Part shown: piece by piece, positions 43,577 through 51,737 of the stretch
Layout: each line of letters begins with the position of its first letter
Position numbering within the stretch: position 1 is the first letter of the stretch
Source of the DNA: Pseudomonas frederiksbergensis
Lineage (GTDB): Bacteria > Pseudomonadota > Gammaproteobacteria > Pseudomonadales > Pseudomonadaceae
Reading direction: 5' to 3'
DNA length: 64,000 nucleotides
Assembly (NCBI RefSeq): GCF_003732705.1
Contig: NZ_MOBR01000040.1
Location: 124,001-188,000, forward strand
The notes under the pieces: model-generated
Told to the model about the DNA's origin: nothing
Database searches by the model: none
Seen by the model: only the letters and a program-made list of their open reading frames with translations
Position numbers and translations under genes: made by a program

Positions 43577-43606
43577 ACCACAAGGGGACGAAAGTCCCCT
43601 TTTTTG
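43577..43606 (+). terminator. Terminator after the initiating transferase
   Basis: AAGGGGAC (43582-43589), loop GAAA, GTCCCCTT (43594-43601), T-run. CCACAA/TTGTGG extend the stem. Confidence 0.92.
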
Positions 43607-43635
43607 TGGCTGGGATTAGCCGGTGAGCCTGATGA

Positions 43636-43801
43636 CTCATTCGCGAGCAGGCTCGCTCCCACAAGAGTTCAGCGTTGTTCATCAACTTATGTCCATGCAC
43701 AAATCCCTGTGGGAGCGAGCCTGCTCGCGAAGAGGCCTTGTCAATCGACATATAAGTTGACTGACACACCGCCTTCGCGAGCAAGCCCGCTCCCACAGGG
43801 C
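43636..43801. repeat. Cluster of three REP sequences
   Basis: Copies at about 43,640-43,660 (inverse), 43,707-43,735 (direct) and 43,773-43,798 (inverse), all of the GTGGGAGCGAGC-type. They fill the gap between the convergent wcaJ and yjbH genes. Confidence 0.87.
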
Positions 43802-43808
43802 CCGATCG

Positions 43809-45887
43809 TTACTCGGTGATCTTCTCGAAGTTGCGGTAGAACATGTCGTTGTCGCGGCTGTCGGTCATCGAGTGCAGTTGGAAGCTGCGATTGAGCCGTG
43901 CGCCGCCGTCCCGGGTCAGGGGCGACCAGACGAGGTTGGCGCGGCGCATGGTCGACATACTCATTAATTCGTCGAACGGAATGGACAGGTACAGCCCCTT
44001 GTCGAAGCTACCTTCGCCATACTGCGCGCCGGTGGCGGTAGTGATCGTCGCCCACGCCCCGAACCGCACGCCGTTGGAGAATTCCCGCGAGAGATCGACC
44101 GTGGTGCCCCAATCCCCCGCCAGGTAACGTCCAACGCTGACCGCAGCCAGGGTGTCGTAGGGCAAATCGGTATAGCCAGTGATATGGCCGGTGATCACCG
44201 AGTAGTCCCGCAGCCCGAAGCCCTGGTCGAATTCGCGCTGACGCACGTAGTTCAAATCCGCGCCCACCGACCAGCGCTGGCCTGCCGGGCGAAACAGCAC
44301 TTCGCCGCCCACACCGGCAAACATCGATTCCAGATAGCCGCCGTAGACCATGCCATACAGGTCTTTGTCCAACTGCTCGGCGTGGCTGACCTGGAACAGC
44401 GGCATGGTCACTTCCGAGGTGGTCAGGTACTGGCGCAAGTCCGTGCGCACCCGTGGCAAACCACTGGGTGCGTCGTATTTGAAGCCGTCGAAGTTGTTCA
44501 GCAAATTGGCGCTGAGCAGGCCGCTCCACCAGGTGTTGCGGTTGAAGCGATACTCGGCATCCGCGTCGGCACTGAATTGATAGAAAAAGCCGTCAGGGCC
44601 GCCAACGTTCTGTTTGAAGCCCAGCCCGGCGCCGTAGCTGAAAGGGTCGCGGGCTTCGGTGTAGAGGGTCTTCTCGTTGTGCGGCATCGCCGGATTGATC
44701 TCGGTGGTGCGGTGCAACGCTTGCAGTGGTTCTTCGTTGTTGAGCACTTCGCGAAAGGTTTGCCGAGGCACGCTGGTTTCTTCCAGCGGCAAGTCGTAGC
44801 GCTTGTTCACCAAGGTGAACCAGTCGATATCGGCGTTGACGCTATTGTCCAGAATCCGGCTGGCCCGACCGACCGCTTTGGCCGAATGAAAATAGCGGCC
44901 CTGCTCACCGTAGACGATCAGCTCGGAGCCGCGCTGGCTGATGCGCTCGACTTTGTAGCCGGCATTTTGCTGCAGACGCCGGGACACATCGGGCCAATTG
45001 ACCTCTTCCATTGCGACGGCCGGGGCCTTGGCCGGCAATGGCTCGGCTGGCGGATCGAAACGCTTGGCCGGGGCCTTGCGGCTGACGAAATTGGTGTGAA
45101 AAGTCAGGCCAAACATCGCGGTGTTGCCCCGCTCCCACGCCGCACTCACGTCCAGCGAGTCGGTCACCTTGAACACGGCGCCAAGGTTGATCGGTGAATC
45201 CTGTTTGATCACGTTGTCCTTTGGCTCGTGCTTATAGTCGTTGCCTTCGTACTCAAGCTTCAGGCTGAGCCGGTCCCAAGGTGTCTGGTAGGTCACGCCG
45301 CCGAACAACGAAGGCTTGCCGCGAAAGTAGGCGCCGGCGTTGACGTCACCGGTGCCTTCCATGTTCGGTCGGGTCTTGAAACGATCATCGAGCCAGCCCG
45401 CCGGGTTGTCGAAGTCGCCGCGATTGCCCAGGTAACCCCAGGCAATGCCGGCACTGAAATCAAAATCGTCATAGCGCTTGTTGGCCACCAGGAACTCACT
45501 GGAGAACAGGCCGGTACCACCGATGTCTCGGAATCCCAACGCCACGTCGGGCGCCCAATGGGTTTCCTGCCACAACCGGACTTTGAGATCGACCGCCTTA
45601 TCCTTATAGCTCTGGCCGCCACTCAGCGACTCCGGGCCATAAGGGCGGTTGGTGATGGAGGTGTAGCGAAACGCGCCTTCCAGCCAGTCGAACGGCTGAA
45701 GCGCCACGCTGTAGCGACTATAGGGCTCGGTGCGGTTGGCGTTCACGCTCAACTCACCGGCCGGGGACATTCGGGCGGTGGGCGTCTGCCACAAGCCGAC
45801 GCCACCGAAATCATTCTGGGTCAGACGCGGCTCGGCATGGGCCAGTCCGCAGGGCAATAACAACACGGCTGCAAAACGTAAATTCAA
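43809..45887 (-). CDS. yjbH: YjbH-family outer-membrane beta-barrel protein
   Basis: A 692-residue exported protein, last gene of the yjbE-wza-yjbF-yjbG-yjbH operon. A signal peptide ends near residue 19. The family start NDFGGVGLWQTPTARMSPAG is visible, followed by alternating amphipathic strands with aromatic girdles to the end, as expected for a large barrel. A central segment (residues ~290-370) is proline/alanine-rich. YjbEFGH in E. coli and GfcD in group 4 capsule loci are linked to secreted polysaccharide; the molecular role is unresolved. Its start overlaps the yjbG stop by four bases. Confidence 0.9.
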   Translation of the reverse strand: MNLRFAAVLLLPCGLAHAEPRLTQNDFGGVGLWQTPTARMSPAGELSVNANRTEPYSRYSVALQPFDWLEGAFRYTSITNRPYGPESLSGGQSYKDKAVDLKVRLWQETHWAPDVALGFRDIGGTGLFSSEFLVANKRYDDFDFSAGIAWGYLGNRGDFDNPAGWLDDRFKTRPNMEGTGDVNAGAYFRGKPSLFGGVTYQTPWDRLSLKLEYEGNDYKHEPKDNVIKQDSPINLGAVFKVTDSLDVSAAWERGNTAMFGLTFHTNFVSRKAPAKRFDPPAEPLPAKAPAVAMEEVNWPDVSRRLQQNAGYKVERISQRGSELIVYGEQGRYFHSAKAVGRASRILDNSVNADIDWFTLVNKRYDLPLEETSVPRQTFREVLNNEEPLQALHRTTEINPAMPHNEKTLYTEARDPFSYGAGLGFKQNVGGPDGFFYQFSADADAEYRFNRNTWWSGLLSANLLNNFDGFKYDAPSGLPRVRTDLRQYLTTSEVTMPLFQVSHAEQLDKDLYGMVYGGYLESMFAGVGGEVLFRPAGQRWSVGADLNYVRQREFDQGFGLRDYSVITGHITGYTDLPYDTLAAVSVGRYLAGDWGTTVDLSREFSNGVRFGAWATITTATGAQYGEGSFDKGLYLSIPFDELMSMSTMRRANLVWSPLTRDGGARLNRSFQLHSMTDSRDNDMFYRNFEKITE

Positions 45888-46645
45888 TGAACCACCTCAG
45901 CCAATTGCGTGGCAAGAAATTCGGCCAACTGCTGATTCAGTTCAGGGATAGGCGGATCCAGATCATCGTTTTTGAGCGGAACCAGGATCTTGCTGCCAGC
46001 GGCAGGCACCTGTCCGCGCTCACGATTCCACGGCGCGATGCCGACTTGTCGGGTGACACCATTGGGCTGGATCAGCCACAGATAATCGGCCTCGGCATCG
46101 CCCAGGATTGCGCACCCTTGCAGGTAATCCCGGGCCTCCTGCCCGACCACATGAGGCAACCGACAGGGTTCGACGACAGCGCCGAGCACTTCAACCTCAT
46201 CGACGCGCATCGGATAGATCAGGCGATCGCCGTCGCTCAGACGCACGTTTCGGGCGAACCCGACCTCAATCGCCACCGGGTCCAGAACCGTGACCTCGCG
46301 CCCGGTGACCGGCATGGCGCTGACTTGTTCAAACAGACGCGTCGCCAAATCCGCCCGGCCCGGCCTGTCGAAGATCAAGGCTTCACGCCGCAACACCTGC
46401 AAGTCGAACAGCACCCCGGTCTTGAGTCGGGCCTGTTCCTCCAGCAACGACTGGCGCAATAACCCGGCGGCCAGCCAATAACTTTCGGCATTGGGCACGG
46501 CGACGCTGATCACGTCCGACAACCGCCTCCCCGGTGGCAGCTCGACCGGCCCAGGGACTTGCACATCGCCAGTGACGGTGACCGCCGCCTGACTCACGCT
46601 GGCGATCAACAGCAGGCAGGCCGATAGAAGCGGTAACCGCTTCAA
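45884..46645 (-). CDS. yjbG: YjbG/GfcC-family capsule-biosynthesis protein
   Basis: A 253-residue periplasmic protein with a signal peptide (residues 1-20). It is followed by a SLBB-like beta-grasp region (VTGDVQVPGPVELPPGRRLS) and a second one around VLGAVVEPCRLP. GfcC-type proteins have tandem beta-grasp domains like those of Wza and are thought to assist export. It overlaps both neighbours by four bases, so the block is translationally coupled. Confidence 0.88.
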   Translation of the reverse strand: MKRLPLLSACLLLIASVSQAAVTVTGDVQVPGPVELPPGRRLSDVISVAVPNAESYWLAAGLLRQSLLEEQARLKTGVLFDLQVLRREALIFDRPGRADLATRLFEQVSAMPVTGREVTVLDPVAIEVGFARNVRLSDGDRLIYPMRVDEVEVLGAVVEPCRLPHVVGQEARDYLQGCAILGDAEADYLWLIQPNGVTRQVGIAPWNRERGQVPAAGSKILVPLKNDDLDPPIPELNQQLAEFLATQLAEVVH

Positions 46646-47307
46646 CGGGCAAACCTGCGCTCAGGGGTCAATTGCACGATCTTGACCCGCAGTCGCGTGG
46701 TCAGTTGCTGCTCGCTTTGCACAATGAACCCGTCAACGGGATCGACCCAATAACGATTGGTCGCCCGCAAGCCAATGGCCGGGGCGTCAATCTGCTCATC
46801 GACACGTAGCACGGCATATTCCTTGTTGAGGATTTCGAGGGTTTCCATGGATTTTCGGGAGAATCGACTGTTCAAGGTCACGCCCGTTTCGCTGCCTCGA
46901 TACAGATCAATCCAGCGCTGGCTGGTGTAGCCATCCGGCAGGTTTTGCAGGCCTTGCTTGAAGGGCGAAGACGCCGCCAGCCGCGTGCCGTCCAGATCGC
47001 CCTCGACGCCCAGGCCGATGCTGCGTACCGCGAGTCCATCGCGCAGCAGCAACACCTGTTTGCCGGACGCGACCCAGAACTGCAGGTCGCCCCGCTCACG
47101 CACCATCGCCAACACCCCGGAGCCGGACGGCGTGGTCAAAGTAAGCTGAGGGAACTCAACCCGGGCCACTTCGGCAGGCGTGACTTCCAGTTCATCGGGG
47201 CCCATTACCGCTGCCTTGAAGTTGCCCAAGGAAGCGGTCATCAGCGGGTTACAGCCACACAACACCACGGCCGCTATCACGCAGACGCCAACTTTCAACG
47301 TTTTCAC
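46642..47307 (-). CDS. yjbF: YjbF/GfcB-family lipoprotein
   Basis: An outer-membrane lipoprotein of about 221 residues. The start is placed at a GTG giving a compact lipoprotein signal (KTLKVGVCVIAAVVLCGCN) with lipobox L-C-G-C; the longer in-frame reading from 47343 would overlap wza by 26 bases. The mature part is mostly beta-strand (VEFPQLTLTTPSGSGVLAMV), typical of the GfcB family. It is part of the polysaccharide secretion operon. Confidence 0.87.
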   Translation of the reverse strand: MKTLKVGVCVIAAVVLCGCNPLMTASLGNFKAAVMGPDELEVTPAEVARVEFPQLTLTTPSGSGVLAMVRERGDLQFWVASGKQVLLLRDGLAVRSIGLGVEGDLDGTRLAASSPFKQGLQNLPDGYTSQRWIDLYRGSETGVTLNSRFSRKSMETLEILNKEYAVLRVDEQIDAPAIGLRATNRYWVDPVDGFIVQSEQQLTTRLRVKIVQLTPERRFAR

Positions 47308-47317
47308 AGACCTGACC

Positions 47318-48433
47318 TTATTTACCGTTGTCCCGGACTTCACTCAGGTTCTTCGCCGAGGAAGCGCCCACGCCGAGAATGGCCGCCGAAGGCACCAATT
47401 GGCTGATGAAACGGTTCCAGCGCGTCACGTTGGCGGGGCCGACGTAGACGATGTCCTGGGGCCGAACATTGAAGTGCGTGGCGAGCGCCATGGCGGTCGG
47501 CGACTCGGCTTGCAACTGGTAGATTTTCGCCGGTTCCACATCCAGGTTTTCCACGCCACGGATCACGTACACGGCGTTGCCGTTGGAGGTGGTCTGGCTC
47601 AAGCCGCCGACCGAGCCGAGGACATCGGACAGGTTCATGGTGCCGGTCTTGAACGTCAGCGCCCGGGGCTGATTGACCTCGCCCATGACGTAGATGCGCT
47701 TGTTGTCGTTGTACGGCAGGTACAACTGATCGCCACCCTTGAGGTAGACGCTCTGCAACTCGGAATCCTGTTGATTGAGCGCATCAAGGTTCAGCGGATA
47801 GACCCGCCCGTTGCGCGTCAGCAGCAGGCCGGACAAATCCGCATTCTGCGGGTCGATGCCAGCCGTACCGAGGGCTTCGACCACATTCAGCGGATTGGTG
47901 GAAATCGGCTGCGGACCGGCCTTCACCACCGCCCCCGACACCACCACTTTCTGACTGGCAAAACGCAACACCGCGACATCCACTTGCGGGTCGGCAATGA
48001 AGGCCGACAGTCGTTCGGAGATGTCCGCGCGCAGTTGCTGGATGGTCCGGCCGGCGGCCTGGACTTCCTTGATATAGGGGTAATACAGCGTGCCATCGGA
48101 GCGCACCAGGCGACCGTTGGCATCGATCTGCTGTTGCGCGCCGGAAGGCGCGGTCAGCTCGGGGTGGTCCCAGACCGTGATGTACAAGACATCGTTGTTA
48201 CCGATGCGGTACTCGGCCGGGGTGGTCAGCAATTCCGCCGGCAGCGACGCATGTTTCTGCGTGGCCCGGTCCATCGCAATGAGCTTGGGCGTGATCGGAA
48301 TCAGCTCGACGCGACTGCTTTCGCTGGCCCCCTGGCGCGTGATATCGCTGGTGCTCAGGTATTGCCCCGGAGAAAACATGCAACCTTGCAAAGCGATACT
48401 TGCCAACAGCAAAAAAGGAAAACTACGAGTCAT
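47318..48433 (-). CDS. wza: Polysaccharide export outer-membrane lipoprotein Wza
   Basis: A 371-residue export channel subunit. The signal peptide ends in lipobox LQGC. A Poly_export domain follows (YRIGNNDVLYITVWDHPELT ... DGTLYYPYIKEVQAAGRTI), then two SLBB domains (VVVSGAVVKAGPQPIST and IYVMGEVNQPRALTF) and a C-terminal amphipathic helix near the end (RWNRFISQLVPSAAIL) that would form the outer-membrane barrel. It works with Wzc, encoded 10 kb away. No clear Shine-Dalgarno precedes the ATG; a hairpin separates it from yjbE. Confidence 0.95.
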   Translation of the reverse strand: MTRSFPFLLLASIALQGCMFSPGQYLSTSDITRQGASESSRVELIPITPKLIAMDRATQKHASLPAELLTTPAEYRIGNNDVLYITVWDHPELTAPSGAQQQIDANGRLVRSDGTLYYPYIKEVQAAGRTIQQLRADISERLSAFIADPQVDVAVLRFASQKVVVSGAVVKAGPQPISTNPLNVVEALGTAGIDPQNADLSGLLLTRNGRVYPLNLDALNQQDSELQSVYLKGGDQLYLPYNDNKRIYVMGEVNQPRALTFKTGTMNLSDVLGSVGGLSQTTSNGNAVYVIRGVENLDVEPAKIYQLQAESPTAMALATHFNVRPQDIVYVGPANVTRWNRFISQLVPSAAILGVGASSAKNLSEVRDNGK

Positions 48434-48462
48434 AATGGCACTACGCTATTCAAGGGCAAATC

Positions 48463-48501
48463 TAAAAACAAGGTCACCCGACTTTCATCGGGCGACCTTG
48501 T
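48463..48501 (-). terminator. Hairpin/partial terminator between yjbE and wza
   Basis: On the minus strand ACAAGGTCGCCCGA (48488-48501) pairs with TCGGGTGACCTTGT (48468-48481) with one mismatch, followed by TTTTTA. It would attenuate transcription after yjbE or protect its 3' end. Confidence 0.8.
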
Positions 48502-48520
48502 ATTACACCTACAGAGTTAC

Positions 48521-48757
48521 TCAGTTACTGGTGCCGGTTGTCCCGGTAGTACCTGTGGTCCCGGTAGTTCCGCCATTGGCGTTGCCACCACTGTTGGAAG
48601 CAGCCACTGCACCCGCAACCATCGCCGTACTGGCCGCAGGCGCTTGGGAAGCGGCTACGTTACCGGCGACATTAGTTGCCTGTGTCAGCGGTGCTTCCGC
48701 TGCGGACGCCCAGTTGCCAAACATCGACAACAGGGCAATTGCCATCACTTTTTTCAT
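48521..48757 (-). CDS. YjbE-like small secreted Ala/Gly/Thr-rich protein
   Basis: A 78-residue protein with signal peptide (residues 1-19, ending SAA) and a low-complexity mature part ending in GTTGTTGTTGTTG. It occupies the position of yjbE/gfcA, the short first gene of such operons. AAAGGAG lies five bases before the ATG, a much stronger site than that of wza. The hairpin downstream suggests it is made in excess over the rest of the operon. Function unknown. Confidence 0.82.
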   Translation of the reverse strand: MKKVMAIALLSMFGNWASAAEAPLTQATNVAGNVAASQAPAASTAMVAGAVAASNSGGNANGGTTGTTGTTGTTGTSN

Positions 48758-48991
48758 ATCAACTCCTTTCTAACGTTCGGCCCTGTCAGAAACACAGCGT
48801 TCAGTTAGAGGTGGAAAGATCAAGCCGCAAAAAGTGCGAACAAGATCCGTTGTTCATCCACAGTCAAACGTGACTGATAGATGTCGAACGGCAGGGTTTA
48901 TATCTACGGATTTGCCGGAAGTAACTCCAGCCTAATTTCCCGACGTTACTTAACATTGCTGTCGGTTTATAACATTCAGCAGAATCAATAC

Positions 48992-50008
48992 TTAGCCGAT
49001 GTAACCCTTCGGGTGGTTCGATTGCCAGCGCCAAGTGTCGGTCATCATTTGCTGCAAACTGCGCGTCGCCTTCCAGCCCAGTTCACGGGCAGCCTTGGAG
49101 GGGTCGGCCAGGCTCTCGGCGACATCACCCGAACGGCGCGGCAAGATCCGATAAGGCACCGGTCGTCCCGACGCCTGCTCAAACGCGTGCACCACTTGCA
49201 TCACGCTGTAACCGTCGCCCGTGCCCAGATTCCAGATATTGATTCCGGTAGTTTGCGAAATCGACTGCAAGGCCTTGAGATGCCCCTCGGCCAGATCCAC
49301 GACATGGATATAGTCACGCACACCGGTGCCATCCGCCGTGGGGTAATCGTCACCGAAGATCGACAACTCTTTCAGGCTGCCCACCGCCACCTGGCTGATG
49401 TAAGGCACCAGGTTATTGGGGACGCCATTGGGGTCCTCACCCAAGTGGCCACTGTCATGCGCACCGATCGGATTGAAGTAGCGCAACAGGGCAATGCTCC
49501 AGCGCGGCTCCGCCAGACACAGGTCTCGCAGCAGGTTTTCGACGATCAACTTGGATTGGCCGTAGGGATTGGTGGGGCTCCCGGTGGGGAAGTCCTCACT
49601 GATCGGCATTTGCTCCGGCGCGCCATAGACCGTGGCCGATGAACTGAACACCAGGCGAAACACGCCAGCCGCCGCCATCGCCTGACACAGCGTGATGCTG
49701 CCGCCGACGTTGGCTTCGTAATACTCAAGCGGCTTGCGCACGCTTTCGCCGACCGCCTTGAGCCCGGCGAAATGCAGGACCGCATCAATGGCGTGCTGCT
49801 GAAAAATCCGGTCGAGCAAGGCTCTGTCGCAGACATCCCCGTGAATCATCAGTGCACGTTTGCCGCAAATGGCTTCCACGGCATGCAGCGCAGCGTCGGA
49901 ACTGTTGGAAAGATTATCCAGCACCACCACATCAAAGCCCGCTTCAAGCAGCGCAAGTGTGGTGTGCGAACCGATATATCCGGTGCCACCCGTTACCATA
50001 ATCTTCAT
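48992..50008 (-). CDS. galE: UDP-glucose 4-epimerase
   Basis: A 338-residue SDR epimerase interconverting UDP-Glc and UDP-Gal. The start is set at MKIMVTGGTGYIGSHTT, which begins the NAD-binding strand. Catalytic SSATVYG and the Tyr-x3-Lys of NPYGQSKL are present, as are YFNPIGAHDSG and YIHVVDLAEGH. It supplies a sugar donor for the polysaccharide. It is divergent from galU and followed by yjbE on the same strand after 234 bases. Confidence 0.96.
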   Translation of the reverse strand: MKIMVTGGTGYIGSHTTLALLEAGFDVVVLDNLSNSSDAALHAVEAICGKRALMIHGDVCDRALLDRIFQQHAIDAVLHFAGLKAVGESVRKPLEYYEANVGGSITLCQAMAAAGVFRLVFSSSATVYGAPEQMPISEDFPTGSPTNPYGQSKLIVENLLRDLCLAEPRWSIALLRYFNPIGAHDSGHLGEDPNGVPNNLVPYISQVAVGSLKELSIFGDDYPTADGTGVRDYIHVVDLAEGHLKALQSISQTTGINIWNLGTGDGYSVMQVVHAFEQASGRPVPYRILPRRSGDVAESLADPSKAARELGWKATRSLQQMMTDTWRWQSNHPKGYIG

Positions 50009-50318
50009 AGCGCGGTCCATAGTGGGGGGTCGTGAAGTACGCAATAACGTGTGCCGATCAATATTTACTTCGACCAGACAGTCATACTGGGTACTTATTT
50101 AGCACTATGAAACGTTCATCACTATCAACAGATGCGGACGAAAAATAACTAACGGACTACAGGCCGACAACTCATAACATTCCGTTGTTATAAACCTTAG
50201 ACTAATTGCCATTAACAACCTATCTCAGGTATTAAAGTAGTCGCTTATTCAAGAAACTTACAGCCACTAGTTATTTCATCCGCAGTGGGTTGTGATCAAT
50301 GACTTCCAGGATACTTTT
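50009..50318. other. 310-base divergent regulatory region galE / galU
   Basis: AT-rich and gene-free. It contains CATAACATTCCGTTGTTATAAACC-like sequence at 50172-50196, with the inverse GGTTTATAAC at 50187-50196. The same 10-mer occurs at 48964-48973, upstream of yjbE. No clear -35/-10 pair can be chosen by eye. Confidence 0.55.
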
Positions 50319-51152
50319 ATGATTCGTAAATGTTTGTTCCCCGCCGCGGGCTATGGCACGCGTTTCTTGCCGGCCACTAAAGCCATGCCCAAGGAAATGC
50401 TGCCAATCGTCAACAAGCCATTGATCCAGTACGCGGTAGAAGAAGCACGGGACGCCGGTCTGCAACACATGGCCCTCGTGACCGGTCGGGGCAAGCGCGC
50501 ATTGGAAGATCACTTCGACATCAGCTATGAACTGGAGCATCAGATTCGTGGCACCGATAAAGAGAAATTCCTGGCCGGCACCCGCGAGCTGATCGAAACC
50601 TGCACCTTCTCCTACACCCGGCAGGTCGAAATGAAGGGCTTGGGTCACGCGATTCTCAGTGGCCGTCCGTTGATCGGTGATGAACCCTTCGCCGTGTCGC
50701 TGGCGGATGACCTGTGCCTGAACCTGCACGGCGATAGCGTGCTCGCGCAAATGATCCAGCTCTACAAGAAGTATCGCTGCTCGATCGTGGCCATTCAGGA
50801 GGTGCCCCGGGACCAGACGCACAAATACGGGGTGATCGCCGGCGAGTTGATCGCCGACGGCGTCTACCGAGTCAGCAGCATGGTTGAAAAACCCAACCCG
50901 GTAGATGCCCCGTCCAACCTGGCAATCATCGGCCGCTACATTCTGACGCCCGATATCTTTGATCTGCTCGCCGATACCCAGCCCGGCAAAGGTGGGGAAA
51001 TCCAGATTACCGACGCCCTGATGAAGCAGGCGCAAAACGGCAGTGTCCTGGCCTACAAGTTCAAAGGCCTGCGCTTCGATTGCGGCGGCGCAGAAGGTTA
51101 TCTCGACGCGACCAACTTTTGCTACGAGCACCTGTACCTCAAGGGCCTCTGA
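50319..51152 (+). CDS. galU: UTP--glucose-1-phosphate uridylyltransferase
   Basis: A 277-residue nucleotidyltransferase making UDP-glucose. The start is the ATG of MIRKCLFPAAGYGTRFLP after AGGATACTTTT; an earlier GTG is less likely. Motifs are the nucleotide-binding GYGTRFLPATKAMPKEML, LADDLCLN and VEKPNP. With galE it provides precursors to the exopolysaccharide. It is probably co-transcribed with the short mutase-like gene 45 bases downstream. Confidence 0.96.
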   Translation: MIRKCLFPAAGYGTRFLPATKAMPKEMLPIVNKPLIQYAVEEARDAGLQHMALVTGRGKRALEDHFDISYELEHQIRGTDKEKFLAGTRELIETCTFSYTRQVEMKGLGHAILSGRPLIGDEPFAVSLADDLCLNLHGDSVLAQMIQLYKKYRCSIVAIQEVPRDQTHKYGVIAGELIADGVYRVSSMVEKPNPVDAPSNLAIIGRYILTPDIFDLLADTQPGKGGEIQITDALMKQAQNGSVLAYKFKGLRFDCGGAEGYLDATNFCYEHLYLKGL

Positions 51153-51197
51153 CCAAACCTTTTCACCGTCGCCCACTCTTCATTCAGGCAGGCCACT

Positions 51198-51608
51198 ATG
51201 AACATTGCAAAAAACTCGGCAGACATTGAACAGGGTAACGTCGGGGTGATGGCCTGGTTGTCACTGAATCCGTCGTTGCCCTCCCCCACTGAAACCTGGC
51301 TCGGCTCCCTGCTGATGGTGGAGCGCATCGGCGTGTTTCCTTCGTCCGGGGAAATCCGCCGACCGATTCGCGATCCTGATTCCCTCCTTGCCCACCTGAA
51401 GTCGCTGTACGCCCGGCAGGCGCTGGATGTCGATGAGCGCAACGGGCTGAAAGTGATTTTCAGTGACTGGCGATTCCGGGCGCGCATTGTCGGCAGCGAT
51501 CCGGCCATCGTCATCACGGTGGAAACCCGTTGTGATCCGCAGTTGATGCCGCTCAAGACGGCGGAGTTGTTGAGTCAGTTGGAGTGCTTTGAGAAGGGCA
51601 TACGCTGA
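51198..51608 (+). CDS. Stand-alone C-terminal domain resembling phosphomannomutase/phosphoglucomutase
   Basis: A 136-residue protein. Residues ~48-136 align by eye with the last part of PMM/PGM enzymes: FPSSGEIRRPIRDPDSLLAHL resembles the end of domain III, and NGLKVIFSDWRFRARIVGSD with PAIVITVETR resembles domain IV with its phosphate-binding loop (R-x-S-x-T-x-P in the family, here R-I-V-G-S-D-P). Domains I-III with the active-site serine and metal site are absent. It may be a remnant of a sugar mutase once present beside galU, or an adapted regulatory domain. Not catalytic alone. Confidence 0.55.
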   Translation: MNIAKNSADIEQGNVGVMAWLSLNPSLPSPTETWLGSLLMVERIGVFPSSGEIRRPIRDPDSLLAHLKSLYARQALDVDERNGLKVIFSDWRFRARIVGSDPAIVITVETRCDPQLMPLKTAELLSQLECFEKGIR

Positions 51609-51628
51609 AGCAGGTAAACGCCGCCATC

Positions 51629-51724
51629 CCTGTAGGAGCGAGGCTTGCCCGCGAAGACGGTGTGTCAGTAACGATGATGTCGACTGATACGCCGCCTTCG
51701 CGGGCAAGCCTCGCTCCTACAGGT
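51629..51724. repeat. REP doublet
   Basis: CCTGTAGGAGCGAGGCTTGC and its inverse GCAAGCCTCGCTCCTACAGG at the two ends of a 96-base block between the mutase-like gene and the convergent SGNH gene. Confidence 0.88.
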
Positions 51725-51737
51725 TCTGTGTTTCAGC

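Noticed and set aside
47180..48808. 542-codon plus-strand frame across wza and yjbE
   Set aside because: Spans two genes and an intergenic hairpin in reverse; no domain, and the minus-strand genes have signal peptides and family motifs.
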